A stretch of 43,882 nucleotides of DNA from an uncultured Actinomycetes bacterium (GTDB lineage: Bacteria; Actinomycetota; Coriobacteriia; Coriobacteriales; Atopobiaceae), in assembly GCA_900315165.1 (NCBI GenBank), contig OMXZ01000013.1:1-43882 (forward strand). The letters run 5' to 3'. Below, one piece after another: positions 1-7,876 of the stretch. Position 1 is the stretch's first letter, and every line of letters starts with the position of its first letter. The position numbers and the translations under genes are program-made. The notes beneath the pieces were generated by a model. The model saw only the letters and a list, made by a program, of their open reading frames with translations. It was not told the origin of the DNA and searched no databases.

Positions 1-527
1 GCGAGATGATATTTCTTCTTGGTGCCCGAGCCCTCGTAGGTCAGGAGGCCCTTGTGCACGAGACCAGTCAGCAGGCGGATGCCGCCGCGCGGGGTCATGC
101 CCACGGCGCGGGTCGCCTCGAGCGCGTCGACCTCGCCGCGGTCGCGGACAAGCTCGCAGATGATGCGCTCGTTGTCGGAGAGGCTGGCCCAAGGGTCGAC
201 GGTCGCAACCGAGTCGGCGGAGACGACCATGCCGGCAGGGGTGTTCGGATCGGCAGAGGGCGATGACGCAGAAGCGGATTCCACCGTGTGCACTGCGTCC
301 GTCCTCGCGGCGTCTTCGCAATAGAAGACCACCTCAACACCATCGTCCACCTCGCGATAGCCCACGCGAACGCCCAGGCTCTCGAGATCCTGCAGGCTGA
401 GCTCGCCCTCGGGCGTCCCCTCGAGCCGCTCGACCGGCTCGCCCTCGCCATGCCGGCCACGCGTAATCACCAGGCGCGAACGCCCGCCCTCGCCGACACG
501 TTTCTCCACAGAGAACGTTTTTCCCAT
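1..527 (-). CDS. Hypothetical protein with C-terminal winged-helix-like region (partial, 3' end outside window)
   Basis: The reading frame opens at ATG 527, preceded by a GAGGAAG ribosome site, and stays open to the left edge (175 complete codons), so the C-terminus is missing. The first ~80 residues are charged and beta-rich with no family I recognise. A Ser/Ala/Pro-rich linker follows. Residues ~125-175 (SLSDNERIICELV, then ALEATRAVGMTPRGGIRLL and KGLLTYEGSGTKKKYHL) read like a winged helix: helix, recognition helix with GMTPRG, and a beta wing. I infer DNA binding, perhaps a regulator, but nothing names a target. It is divergent from the CDF transporter at 607, with 79 bp between them holding both promoters. 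Confidence 0.65.
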   Translation of the reverse strand, partial: MGKTFSVEKRVGEGGRSRLVITRGRHGEGEPVERLEGTPEGELSLQDLESLGVRVGYREVDDGVEVVFYCEDAARTDAVHTVESASASSPSADPNTPAGMVVSADSVATVDPWASLSDNERIICELVRDRGEVDALEATRAVGMTPRGGIRLLTGLVHKGLLTYEGSGTKKKYHL

Positions 528-606
528 GGACTTCCTCTCAGGCGTATTCTGTACCGAAAACTAGGGAAACTATAGCCCGAAAATCACCTCGCAAGGAGAG
601 CGCATC

Positions 607-1809
607 ATGGCAGATGCAACAGACACCAATTCCCTGAAGGATGTGAAGGAGACGAACACGTCGCCCAACGCCAGCCCGCTCGCTGCGACCGCAGGCCGCG
701 ACGCCGCCATCGTCCGCACCAGCATCGTCGGCATCGTCGCAAACGTCCTGCTCGCGGGCTTCAAGGCCGCGATCGGCACCATCACCGGTTCGATCGCCAT
801 CACGCTCGACGCTGTCAACAACCTCTCCGACGCGGGCTCCTCGGTCATCACCATCGTGGGCACCAAGCTCGCTGGCCGCGAGCCCGACCGCGAGCACCCC
901 TTCGGCTACGGGCGCATCGAGTACCTGACCACGATCATCATCTCCGTGATCGTGATGGTCGCCGGCGTCGAGTCGCTCAAGGAGTCGGTCGCGCGCATCA
1001 TCGCCCCCGAGACGGCCAGCTACGATACCGTCTCCCTCCTGATCGTCGCGGTGGCGGTCGCGGCCAAGGTCACGCTCGGCCGCTACTTCATCGCGCAGGG
1101 CAAGAAGCTCGGTTCATCTTCACTCGTCGCATCTGGCACCGACGCCTCCATGGACTCCGTGATCTCGGCTTCCACGCTGGTCGCCGCCCTCGTCTACCTC
1201 GCGACGGGCATCGGCATCGAAGCCTGGCTCGGCGCCGTGATCGCCGTTGTCATCATCAAATCTGGTATCGATATCCTGCGCGAGGCGCTCAGCAAGATCC
1301 TAGGCGAGCGTTCCGAGGCCGAGCTGGCCCATGCCGTCAAGAAGACCGTCAACGCTGAACCGGGGGTCCTCGGCGCCTACGACCTCGTGCTCACGGACTA
1401 CGGCCCGGACCGCTACCTGGCAAGCGTCCACATCGAGGTGGCCGAGGACACCACAGCGCGCGAGATCGACCGTATGACACGCGAGGTCACCGAGCGCGTC
1501 TTTTGCGAGACGGGCGTGATCCTGGCGGCGGTCGGCGTCTATTCCGCAAACGACGACACCAGTCCCGACACCCGCGCGATCACGGCGGCGCTGACGGAGA
1601 TCGTCGCCGCTGACCCGGCACTCCTCCAGTACCATGGCCTCTACGTAGACGAGGAGCAGCACACCGCCCGCTTCGACCTGGTCGTGAGCTTCGACGTACC
1701 CACCGGCACCACACGCCACGAGGCATGGCAGCGGGCGCTGATCGAGATGCAGCGCCGTTTCCCCGCCTATGCCTTCACCTCGACCATGGACTCCGACCTC
1801 TCCGACTAG
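607..1809 (+). CDS. Cation diffusion facilitator (CDF) family metal exporter, possibly Mn-type
   Basis: A 400-residue inner-membrane transporter that exchanges divalent metal for protons. The start is supported by AAGGAGAG about 8 bases upstream. Residues ~35-235 hold about six membrane segments with the family sequence HPFGYGRIEY at ~97-106. The metal site reads N71-x3-D75 in TM2 and D179-x3-D183 in TM5. Zinc/iron CDFs usually carry His in the TM5 pair, whereas Asn-Asp/Asp-Asp is known from manganese exporters such as MntE, so I infer Mn efflux. The C-terminal cytoplasmic domain (~240-320) is followed by ~80 residues that look like a second copy of such a domain, longer than the ~300-residue norm. 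The GntR regulator follows after 6 bp and is probably co-transcribed. Confidence 0.9.
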   Translation: MADATDTNSLKDVKETNTSPNASPLAATAGRDAAIVRTSIVGIVANVLLAGFKAAIGTITGSIAITLDAVNNLSDAGSSVITIVGTKLAGREPDREHPFGYGRIEYLTTIIISVIVMVAGVESLKESVARIIAPETASYDTVSLLIVAVAVAAKVTLGRYFIAQGKKLGSSSLVASGTDASMDSVISASTLVAALVYLATGIGIEAWLGAVIAVVIIKSGIDILREALSKILGERSEAELAHAVKKTVNAEPGVLGAYDLVLTDYGPDRYLASVHIEVAEDTTAREIDRMTREVTERVFCETGVILAAVGVYSANDDTSPDTRAITAALTEIVAADPALLQYHGLYVDEEQHTARFDLVVSFDVPTGTTRHEAWQRALIEMQRRFPAYAFTSTMDSDLSD

Positions 1810-1815
1810 CGAGGG

Positions 1816-2601
1816 ATGATGAACGCACTGGAAACCATCGCGCAGACACCGCTCGACCCTGGGTCCCCCACCCCGCTCTACCAGCAGCTGGAGCAGCGTC
1901 TGCTGCAGCTCATCGCCTCGGGCGCCCTCGACGCCCAGACGCCACTGCCCACCGAGCTCGAGCTCTGCCGGGCCTTCGATCTGTCCCGCGCGACGGTCCG
2001 CCGCTGTTTCTCGGATCTCGTGGCGTCGGGTGCCGTCGTGCGTCGCCGCGGCAAGGGGACCTTTGTCTCGCCCAACCGGATCCATCGTGGCTTCGACGGC
2101 ATCCTCAACTTCTCGACCGAGGAGGCGGAGCGCGGACACACGCCCAGCTCCAAGGTCCTGAGCCTCACCAAGACCACGTCAAACGGAGGCATCTCGCGCT
2201 GCCTGGGCGTGCCCGACGGGACCGCCGTCTGGGAGATCCGCCGCGTACGCCTGTCCGACGGCAAGCCCCGCCACCTTGCCACCGCCTTCGTGCCCGTGGA
2301 GCTCTGTCCCGAACTCACGCGCGCCGACGTGGAGAAATCACTCTACGCCCGCATCACGGAGGAGACGGGCGCCCTGCCCGTGCGGTCCGAGGAAGTCTAC
2401 GAGGCCGTGCTGCTGGACAAAGCCGAAGCCCGCGCGCTCGGCTCACAGCCCGGCCAGCCCGCCATGCGCGTCCTGCGCACGACGTTCGACAGCTACGGCC
2501 GCTGCTTCGAGGCCTGCGTGCTCGTGGGCCCCGGCTCCGTGAACCGCTTCTCCGTCGTCACGACGGCCGAGGGCTCGGTCTTCCATCACATCAACAACTA
2601 G
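1816..2601 (+). CDS. GntR family transcriptional regulator (HutC/UTRA subfamily)
   Basis: A 261-residue DNA-binding repressor type. The N-terminal winged helix (~18-88) shows TPLYQQLEQRLLQLI, then LPTELELCRAFDLSRATVRR and RRRGKGTFV, the classic GntR pattern. Residues ~95-255 fit a UTRA ligand-binding domain (GFDGILNFSTEEAERG, then VWEIRRVRLSDGKP and a closing HH near the C-terminus). UTRA domains bind small effectors, commonly sugar phosphates or histidine-pathway intermediates; the ligand here cannot be read. Two ATGs (1816 and 1819) are in frame after GAGGG. It sits 6 bp behind the metal exporter and converges on threonine aldolase with only 2 bp between stops. What it regulates is open. 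Confidence 0.9.
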   Translation: MMNALETIAQTPLDPGSPTPLYQQLEQRLLQLIASGALDAQTPLPTELELCRAFDLSRATVRRCFSDLVASGAVVRRRGKGTFVSPNRIHRGFDGILNFSTEEAERGHTPSSKVLSLTKTTSNGGISRCLGVPDGTAVWEIRRVRLSDGKPRHLATAFVPVELCPELTRADVEKSLYARITEETGALPVRSEEVYEAVLLDKAEARALGSQPGQPAMRVLRTTFDSYGRCFEACVLVGPGSVNRFSVVTTAEGSVFHHINN

Positions 2602-2603
2602 GC

Positions 2604-3653
2604 TTACAGCAGCTCGAGCAGAGCGTCGACGTCCTCGCTGCGCGTCGCCCAGCTCGTGCAGAGGCGAATCACCGTGTGGGTCTCGTCGTAGCGGTGGTCG
2701 TAATTGAACATGACCCGCTCGCCGAGCTCGTCCATCTTCCCGTCCTCGATTACGAAGAAGGTCTGGTTGGTCGGCGAGTCGATGTAGATCGGATAGCCCT
2801 GCTCGCGCAGGCGGGTGCGGATGCGGTCGGCGGCCTTGTCGGCGGTGCGGCCCAGCTTGAAATAGAGGTCGTCGCTAAAGAGGGCGTCGAACTGGACGCC
2901 GAGCAGACGGCCCTTGGCGAAGAGGGCGCCGTGCTGCTTGATGCGTGTGAAGAAGCGCGGGCAGGTGCCGGCCTTGGGAAAGACGATCGCCTCGCCGCAG
3001 AGGGCGCCGCACTTGGTGCCGCCGATGTAAAAAGCGTCTGCCAAGCGGGCCAGGTCGGGCAGGGTCACGTCGTTTGCCGTGCTCGCGAGGGCGTAGGCCA
3101 GGCGGGCACCGTCGATATAGAGGGGCACGCCGACTTCATGGCAGACGGCCGAGAGATCCTCGAGCTCAGCCAGCGAGTAGAGTGTGCCATACTCGGTCGG
3201 CTGCGAGATATAGACAGCGCCGGGCTCGACCTCGTGCTCCCAGTTGGCGTCCTCGTGCCAGGCGTTCCAGCAGTCGCGCACAGTCTGGGCGGCAAGCTTG
3301 CCGTCCTGCGAGGAAAGCGAGAGCACCTTGTGGCCCGTGAACTCGATTGCGCCGGCCTCGTGCACGCTCACGTGCCCCGTGTCCGCCGCCATCACACCCT
3401 GCCAGGGGGTGAGCAGCGCGTCGATCACGACCTGGTTGGCCTGCGTGCCGCCGCCCACGAAATGCACTTCGGCATCCGGGCAGGCGCAGACCGCGCGGAT
3501 CTTGTCACGCGCGTCCTCGCAGAAGCGGTCGGCGCCGTAGCCGGCAACGCTCTCCATGTTGGTCTTGACCAGGGCATCGAGCACCGCGGGGTGCGCGCCC
3601 TCCATGTAGTCCGATGCGAATGCGAGCTTGGTTGCCGCAACGGTATCCGCCAT
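2604..3653 (-). CDS. ltaE: Low-specificity L-threonine aldolase (PLP-dependent, beta-eliminating lyase family)
   Basis: A 349-residue cytosolic fold-type I PLP enzyme that cleaves L-threonine/L-allo-threonine to glycine and acetaldehyde. The N-terminus has FASDYMEGAHPAVLDAL, followed by FVGGGTQANQ (PLP phosphate cup), HEAGAIEFTGHKV, LYIDGARLA (Asp181 contacts the PLP ring nitrogen) and YIGGTKCGAL with Lys214 as the Schiff-base lysine. I chose the ATG at 3653 because GGGGAGGA lies just upstream; an in-frame ATG at 3671 lacks a ribosome site. A strong hairpin (3674-3694) lies in its leader. It is transcribed alone, downstream of the zntA terminator. Length and motifs are normal; the exact stereospecificity cannot be told. 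Confidence 0.92.
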   Translation of the reverse strand: MADTVAATKLAFASDYMEGAHPAVLDALVKTNMESVAGYGADRFCEDARDKIRAVCACPDAEVHFVGGGTQANQVVIDALLTPWQGVMAADTGHVSVHEAGAIEFTGHKVLSLSSQDGKLAAQTVRDCWNAWHEDANWEHEVEPGAVYISQPTEYGTLYSLAELEDLSAVCHEVGVPLYIDGARLAYALASTANDVTLPDLARLADAFYIGGTKCGALCGEAIVFPKAGTCPRFFTRIKQHGALFAKGRLLGVQFDALFSDDLYFKLGRTADKAADRIRTRLREQGYPIYIDSPTNQTFFVIEDGKMDELGERVMFNYDHRYDETHTVIRLCTSWATRSEDVDALLELL

Positions 3654-3673
3654 ACGTCCTCCCCAAGACATGC

Positions 3674-3694
3674 GCGGCGCTCAGGCAGCGCCGC
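3674..3694 (-). other. Leader hairpin upstream of threonine aldolase
   Basis: GCGGCGCT (3674-3681) pairs perfectly with AGCGCCGC (3687-3694) around a 5-base loop. It lies about 10 bases before the ribosome site of the aldolase on the minus strand and has no U-tract, so it is not a classic terminator. It may protect or modulate the leader mRNA; function is not shown. Confidence 0.5.
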
Positions 3695-3707
3695 GTAAGA
3701 GCGCACG

Positions 3708-3737
3708 AAAAAGGGCGCCCGAGTAATCGACCGCCCT
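3708..3737 (-). terminator. Rho-independent terminator after zntA
   Basis: On the minus strand AGGGCG (3737-3732) pairs with CGCCCT (3717-3712), followed by a run of U (3712-3708). It lies 35 bp beyond the stop of the P-type ATPase, in the right direction to end its transcript before threonine aldolase. Confidence 0.7.
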
Positions 3738-3771
3738 ATTCTTGCATGTCCGTCCTGCCGCGCTGAGCGAT

Positions 3772-5769
3772 TTAAGCAATACGCAACGCGCGGGTCGCGT
3801 TGAGCACGCAGATGATCAGCACGCCCACGTCGCCGAAGACCGCGAGCCACATCGGTGCGAGGCCGAGTGCGGCCAGGACCAGGATCACGACCTTGATCGC
3901 GATAGCAATCACGATGTTCTGACGGGCGATGCCGAGGGTGCGGCGAGCGGTGGCGATGGCCACGGCGATCTTTGAGGGCTTGTCGTCCATCAGTACGACG
4001 TCGGCTGCCTCGATTGCGGCGTCGGAGCCGAGCGCGCCCATCGCGATGCCCACGTCGGCGCGGGCCAGGACCGGCGCATCGTTGATGCCGTCGCCCACAA
4101 AGGCCAGGCTCTGCTTCTCCCCCTCGGTACCCAGCAGGCGCTCGACTTGAGCGACCTTGTCCTGGGGCAAGAGCTCGGCATGGGTCTCGTCGACGCCCAG
4201 GTCAGCCGCCACCGCCTCGGCAACCTCCGTGCGGTCGCCCGTGAGCATCACGGTGCGGCGGACGCCGGCAGCGCGCATGTCGGCGATGGCCTGGCGGGCA
4301 TCAGGTTTGACCTCGTCGGATATCACGATGTGGCCGGCATAGGCATGGTCAACTGCCACGTGGATCACGGTGCCCACATGCGGGCAGTCGCAGACCTCGA
4401 CGCCCTCAGCCTCCATCAGCCTGGCGTTGCCCACGGCGACCCGCATGCCCTCGACCTCGGCCACGACGCCCTTGCCTGCAACCTCGGTCGCGACGCTTAC
4501 CCGGCAGTCGTCGTCCTCGTCGGGATAGGCCTGACGCAGCGCCAGCGCGATGGGGTGCGTAGAGTAGCGCTCGACGTGGGCCGCGAGGTGCAGCAGACGG
4601 CGCTCGTCTTCGTTGCAGGACTCGAGGCCAGCATAGCCGCGGCCGTTGGAGTAGGCACCGTTCTCGACGCAATCGACATCGTGGACGGCGGTCACCTTGA
4701 AGACGCCTTGGGTGAGCGTGCCCGTCTTGTCGAAGACGACCGTGTCGGTCGTGGCGAGGTCCTCCAGGTAGTTGGAGCCCTTGATGAGGACGCCCTGCTT
4801 GGCTGCGCCACCAAGGCCACCGAAGAAGGTGAGCGGCACGGAGACGACCAGGGCGCAGGGGCAGGAGACCACGAGGAAAGTCAGCGCGCGCAGGAGCCAG
4901 GTGGCGAAGGTACCCGCGAAGTCACCCGAGACCAGCGGCGGAATCACGGCCAGCGCGATGGCAGAATAGACGACGATCGGCGTGTAGACGCGGGCGAACT
5001 TGGTGATGAAGCGCTCGGAATCGGACTTTTTATCGCCGGCGTTCTCCACGAGGTCCAGGATCTTGGAAGCAGTGGACTCGCCGAACTCCTTGGTCACGCG
5101 CACGCGCAGGGTACCGGCCTGGTTGACGCAGCCGGAGATGACCTCGTCCCCTTCACGCACGGTGCGCGGGACGCTTTCGCCCGTGAGCGCGACGGTATCC
5201 AGGCTTGAGGCGCCCTCGATTACGACACCGTCCATCGGGACCTTTTCGCCCGGGCGCACGACCACGATGTCGTCGACCGCGACCTCGCGCGGATCGACCG
5301 TCACGACCTCGCCCGCGCGCTCGAGGTTGGCGGTGTCGGGGCGGATGTCCATGAGCTCTGTGATGGAGTCGCGGCTCTTGTCCTCGGCCGTGTCCTCGAA
5401 GACCTCGCCTACCTGGAAGAAGAGCATGACGAAAACGGCCTCGGCGAACTGGGGCTCCCCGCCCGGGATGAAGCCGATAAGCAGCGCGCCCACCGTCGCG
5501 ACGGTCATGAGGAAGTCCTCGTCGAAGGGGTTGCCCTTGGCAATGTGCTCGATTGCCTCGCCCACCACGTCGTAGCCGGCGATGGCGTAGGGGACCAGGT
5601 ACATCAGGAGGCGGATCCAGGGCGCCGGCGCCATCGTGTGCTCGATCGCGATACAGATCACGAGCAGCACCGCCGCCGCCCCGATGCGCGCCATGCGCAC
5701 CTTTGGGCTCTGCTCCTCTTCCTCTTCATCCTCGTCGCAGCAGCTGCAGGTCAGGTCCTCGTCGGCCAT
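3772..5769 (-). CDS. zntA: Heavy-metal (Zn/Cd/Pb-type) P1B ATPase
   Basis: A 665-residue membrane pump exporting soft divalent metals with ATP. The start is ATG 5769 behind GAGGAG; a GTG two codons upstream overlaps that site and is unlikely. The N-terminus lacks the usual HMA domain and instead has CSCC at 8-11 followed by an acidic DE run, a plausible short metal-collecting tail. Other landmarks are the TGES actuator loop (~197-200), the SCPCALV transmembrane metal motif (~302-308), DKTGTLT with phosphorylated Asp347, a STHPIA nucleotide-binding motif and GDGINDAPVL. The last helix keeps an Asp (FGDVGVLI), as Zn/Cd/Pb pumps do. An SmtB/ArsR-like operator sits about 80 bp upstream; no ArsR gene is present in the window. 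Confidence 0.92.
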   Translation of the reverse strand: MADEDLTCSCCDEDEEEEEQSPKVRMARIGAAAVLLVICIAIEHTMAPAPWIRLLMYLVPYAIAGYDVVGEAIEHIAKGNPFDEDFLMTVATVGALLIGFIPGGEPQFAEAVFVMLFFQVGEVFEDTAEDKSRDSITELMDIRPDTANLERAGEVVTVDPREVAVDDIVVVRPGEKVPMDGVVIEGASSLDTVALTGESVPRTVREGDEVISGCVNQAGTLRVRVTKEFGESTASKILDLVENAGDKKSDSERFITKFARVYTPIVVYSAIALAVIPPLVSGDFAGTFATWLLRALTFLVVSCPCALVVSVPLTFFGGLGGAAKQGVLIKGSNYLEDLATTDTVVFDKTGTLTQGVFKVTAVHDVDCVENGAYSNGRGYAGLESCNEDERRLLHLAAHVERYSTHPIALALRQAYPDEDDDCRVSVATEVAGKGVVAEVEGMRVAVGNARLMEAEGVEVCDCPHVGTVIHVAVDHAYAGHIVISDEVKPDARQAIADMRAAGVRRTVMLTGDRTEVAEAVAADLGVDETHAELLPQDKVAQVERLLGTEGEKQSLAFVGDGINDAPVLARADVGIAMGALGSDAAIEAADVVLMDDKPSKIAVAIATARRTLGIARQNIVIAIAIKVVILVLAALGLAPMWLAVFGDVGVLIICVLNATRALRIA

Positions 5770-5850
5770 GGTCACTCCTCACGCGGCTCGCTCGAACATC
5801 TCCGGCACCCGAACAGGGTGCACTGCTAACGTCATCCAGACGTTAAATGT

Positions 5851-5866
5851 ATGAGCATTTGTTCAT
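5851..5866. promoter_or_regulatory. SmtB/ArsR-like metalloregulator operator upstream of zntA
   Basis: ATGAGCA-TT-TGTTCAT is an imperfect 7-2-7 inverted repeat with one mismatch, inside an AT-rich patch. It closely resembles the known operator of SmtB/CzrA/NmtR-type ArsR repressors (TGAACA...TGTTCA). Its place 82 bp upstream of the pump start suggests metal-induced derepression. The cognate repressor must be encoded elsewhere. Confidence 0.65.
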
Positions 5867-5932
5867 GTATGAATGTAGCGTAAGTGCGCATTACTGTCTA
5901 GCGGCACCAGAAAGAAAATTCACCCTCGGTAA

Positions 5933-5948
5933 TGCAGCCCTGGCTGCA
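5933..5948. promoter_or_regulatory. Perfect 7-2-7 dyad, candidate operator
   Basis: TGCAGCC-CT-GGCTGCA is a perfect inverted repeat with a 2-base centre, too tight for an RNA hairpin loop but suitable for a dimeric DNA-binding protein. It lies between the zntA operator and the 13-bp repeat array. No regulator can be assigned. Confidence 0.4.
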
Positions 5949-5982
5949 CCAAGTTGCATCCGTAAAGAGCGGCGTATTCAAC

Positions 5983-6292
5983 CGCCATCGAAAGGACTCC
6001 GAAAGGGTCATCCTCAGACGACATGAGTCACGGACTACGTAGAGCCAGCCCAAACCACCATCGGAAGGGGCTGATTTTCATGAATCACCATCGGAAGGGA
6101 CAGGTCCAGCGCTCCAGGCAGAGTAAAACCACCATCAGAAGACGTACCTCGGAGGCACGAGCTGGGCTTTTATTCCAAGATGCCCTCTTCGATGGTGGTT
6201 CTGCTCGCGAGAAATACGCCTTCCGATGGTGTTCGGCAGGAAGTTCGCCCTTCCGATGGTGTTTCTGGATTGAGATGCGGCTTCCGATGGTG
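5983..6292. repeat. Array of a 13-bp motif (CACCATCGGAAGG) in two converging orientations, ~30-bp phasing
   Basis: The motif appears forward at 6056-6068 and 6086-6098 (exact), 6130-6141 (one change) and 5983-5995 (degenerate). The reverse complement CCTTCCGATGGTG appears at 6219-6231 and 6249-6261 (exact), 6281-6292 (12 bp), and 6187-6197 (degenerate). Spacing between well-preserved neighbours is 30, 30 and 31 bp, about three helical turns; the intervening 17-19 bp are unrelated. The last copy sits in the loop of a hairpin (TTGAGATGC and GCATCTCAA arms). The gene-free stretch 5770-6426 holds this array, the two dyads above and the terminator below. The reading frame across it is an artefact of the repeats. 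Confidence 0.8.
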
Positions 6293-6334
6293 CTTCTTGC
6301 ATCTCAAGGCAGCATCCCCCGACTGCAGGCAGTG

Positions 6335-6363
6335 AAAAAGGCAGGGACCCTGTGATCCCTGCC
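6335..6363 (-). terminator. Rho-independent terminator after the PTS IIB gene
   Basis: On the minus strand GGCAGGGA (6363-6356) pairs with TCCCTGCC (6347-6340), an 8-bp perfect stem with an 8-base loop, followed by five U (6339-6335). It lies 63 bp past the PTS IIB stop and separates that gene from the repeat array. Confidence 0.8.
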
Positions 6364-6426
6364 CTTCGATTATCGCTCATTGACACACTGTGGCGACGCA
6401 CATCACAGTTTGACGCGCGTACGACC

Positions 6427-6723
6427 TTACTTGCCCAGCGCCTTGTCAATGCGGGCGAAGATGGCCTCGCAGTTCTGGCGGCCATACTCAAGCATCGGCA
6501 TGACGTCCATGGGGGTATCGCCGAGCTTGGCCTTGATCTTGTCGGCCTGATAGCCGATCTGGGGACCGAGCAGAACGACATCCCAGCCGTCGCCGTCCTT
6601 GACCTCGTTGGCACCACGCGCGGCGATCTCGAGCTCGATGCCGTGCTCGTCAGCGTACTTCGACATCTTCTTCATCAGCATGCTCGTCGACATGCCGCCC
6701 GCGCACACAAGCAGAACCCTCAT
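6427..6723 (-). CDS. PTS lactose/cellobiose-type IIB component (orphan)
   Basis: A 98-residue cytosolic phosphocarrier. The start ATG 6723 follows AAGGGGATC. The protein opens MRVLLVCAGGMSTSML: Cys7 in the loop after the first beta strand is the residue phosphorylated by IIA in the chitobiose/cellobiose IIB family. VVLLGPQIGY at mid-protein and a closing amphipathic helix complete the fold. Length matches the family (~100). No IIA or IIC lies within the window, so it must pair with components encoded elsewhere or act as a sensor. The broken GH1 glycosidase at the right end is 37 kb away and may belong to the same beta-glucoside theme only by coincidence. Confidence 0.9.
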   Translation of the reverse strand: MRVLLVCAGGMSTSMLMKKMSKYADEHGIELEIAARGANEVKDGDGWDVVLLGPQIGYQADKIKAKLGDTPMDVMPMLEYGRQNCEAIFARIDKALGK

Positions 6724-6905
6724 TCCGATCCCCTTCCATATCGTTTCCCAAGTCGGCAACCGCTGGCCACAGCCCAACGGATGCCGGCACGGCTCTTTTT
6801 CGATAGTGCCCTAGCCAGCGGAACAATCTCGGAGGCAATCGGTAAGTGGCGTCTCTTCACAGGTAAGGCTTATTTGAATGCCTGTTTGAAGACTTATGTG
6901 CTGGC

Positions 6906-7523
6906 CTATTCGCAAGCCGCGGCGTCCCTGCGCAGGAGATCGGACACGAGGTCGTAGGTAACGCCATAGACCGAGGAGCTCTTGGATGCGCGCGGGCCGG
7001 CCACGTTGAGCGTGAGCCCCTGGCCGAGCGCACAAAGCCAAAGCCACACGCGGTCGGCTTCGTCGGGGCCCTCAGCCACGAGCACTGGCCGGCCATAGTC
7101 GTTGGCGAACTCGAGCGTCGCCTCGGTCCCGCTTGCCGGCTCGATACCGCCCGGCGAGACGATCAGAGTCGCATGCGCATCGCGGACGTTCCAGGCGGTC
7201 CGCTGCATGAACCAGTCCGACGGCGTCTCGACGAGCTCCGGATAGAGTGCGAGCACCCCTGGCGCCTCGCCGAAGTCCTCCGCACGGCCACCCCGGGGCG
7301 CCCAGCCGCGGATGGGTAGACCAGCATCGCGCGCTGCGTCGAGCCCGGCGCGATCGGCCCCGGTCTGGCCGCCCGAACGGACAAAGGCGATGTGCTGCGG
7401 GTCGCGGATGATCTCGTCCTTCTCGCGAAGGCCCGCCTCGACCTCGGGACCGCTCACGGGATCGAGCTCGCGCGCCCGCACCAGCTGGTCAGGCGTGAGC
7501 GCGCCGCGCATTTCCTCTGTCAT
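6906..7523 (-). CDS. YpsA/SLOG-like protein (putative molybdenum carrier, cpYpsA type)
   Basis: A 205-residue soluble protein. Starting around residue 45, SGGQTGADRAGLDAA followed by GLPIRGWAPRGGRAED is the hallmark of the 'putative molybdenum carrier' family, a circularly permuted YpsA branch of the SLOG nucleotide-binding superfamily. NVRDAHATLIVSPG and SGTEATLEFA follow as expected. SLOG proteins bind nucleotides or their derivatives; the molybdenum role rests on one old assignment. I chose ATG 7523 behind GAGGTGG; an in-frame ATG at 7541 is possible. The N-terminal ~40 residues are extra to the core. It stands alone, flanked by gene-free DNA. Confidence 0.8.
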   Translation of the reverse strand: MTEEMRGALTPDQLVRARELDPVSGPEVEAGLREKDEIIRDPQHIAFVRSGGQTGADRAGLDAARDAGLPIRGWAPRGGRAEDFGEAPGVLALYPELVETPSDWFMQRTAWNVRDAHATLIVSPGGIEPASGTEATLEFANDYGRPVLVAEGPDEADRVWLWLCALGQGLTLNVAGPRASKSSSVYGVTYDLVSDLLRRDAAACE

Positions 7524-7639
7524 GCCAACCACCTCACCCATCGGCCTCATACGCACTTTGATAGGATAGCAGGCGCGATACCCAACGGGCGCGCCTGTCA
7601 TGCCCGCGCTTGAAAGTCGCGAGGCAATTACGCTGTTTG

Positions 7640-7845
7640 GGACTTTCAATACGCTGGTTAGGACACTCGAGACGTACCCGTCCTCACAACTGTCGCAATA
7701 TCAACGATGCAACCTGTTGCCGTAACCCATCTACCTTGGGTTTCTCAAACCAGCCCTGGACAAATGGAAAGCCTAAACCACTGGATACTCCCAGATGATG
7801 GCTTTGCGAACGTACTGAGAGTCCTAACCAGCGTATTAAGCATCC
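7640..7845. mobile_element. MITE-like palindromic element, ~205 bp, with long terminal inverted repeats
   Basis: The arms AATACGCTGGTTAGGAC (7648-7664) and its exact reverse complement (7821-7837) are 17-bp perfect. The similarity extends imperfectly outwards (GGAC/GGAT before the arm) and inwards (CTC then ACGT), giving about 30-37 bp per arm. There is no open reading frame between them. No target duplication can be fixed from one copy. The whole gene-free stretch 7524-8044 consists of this element, the hairpin at 7877-7912 and unremarkable sequence. Confidence 0.55.
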
Positions 7846-7876
7846 TGATGCACGTATTCGCGTGTTGTCAAAGGGG

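Noticed and set aside
1725-3698. 657-codon open frame on the plus strand
   Set aside because: It runs across the end of the CDF gene, the whole GntR gene and antisense to threonine aldolase; its product is Arg/Ala/His-rich with no domain, as expected from GC-rich antisense reading.
5983-6292. CRISPR array
   Set aside because: Repeats are 13 bp, spacers 17-19 bp, copies face both ways and there are no cas genes in the window.
6023-6355. 110-codon frame over the 13-bp repeats
   Set aside because: It only translates the repeats (NHHRKG, then FRWC), has no good ribosome site and no protein-like pattern.
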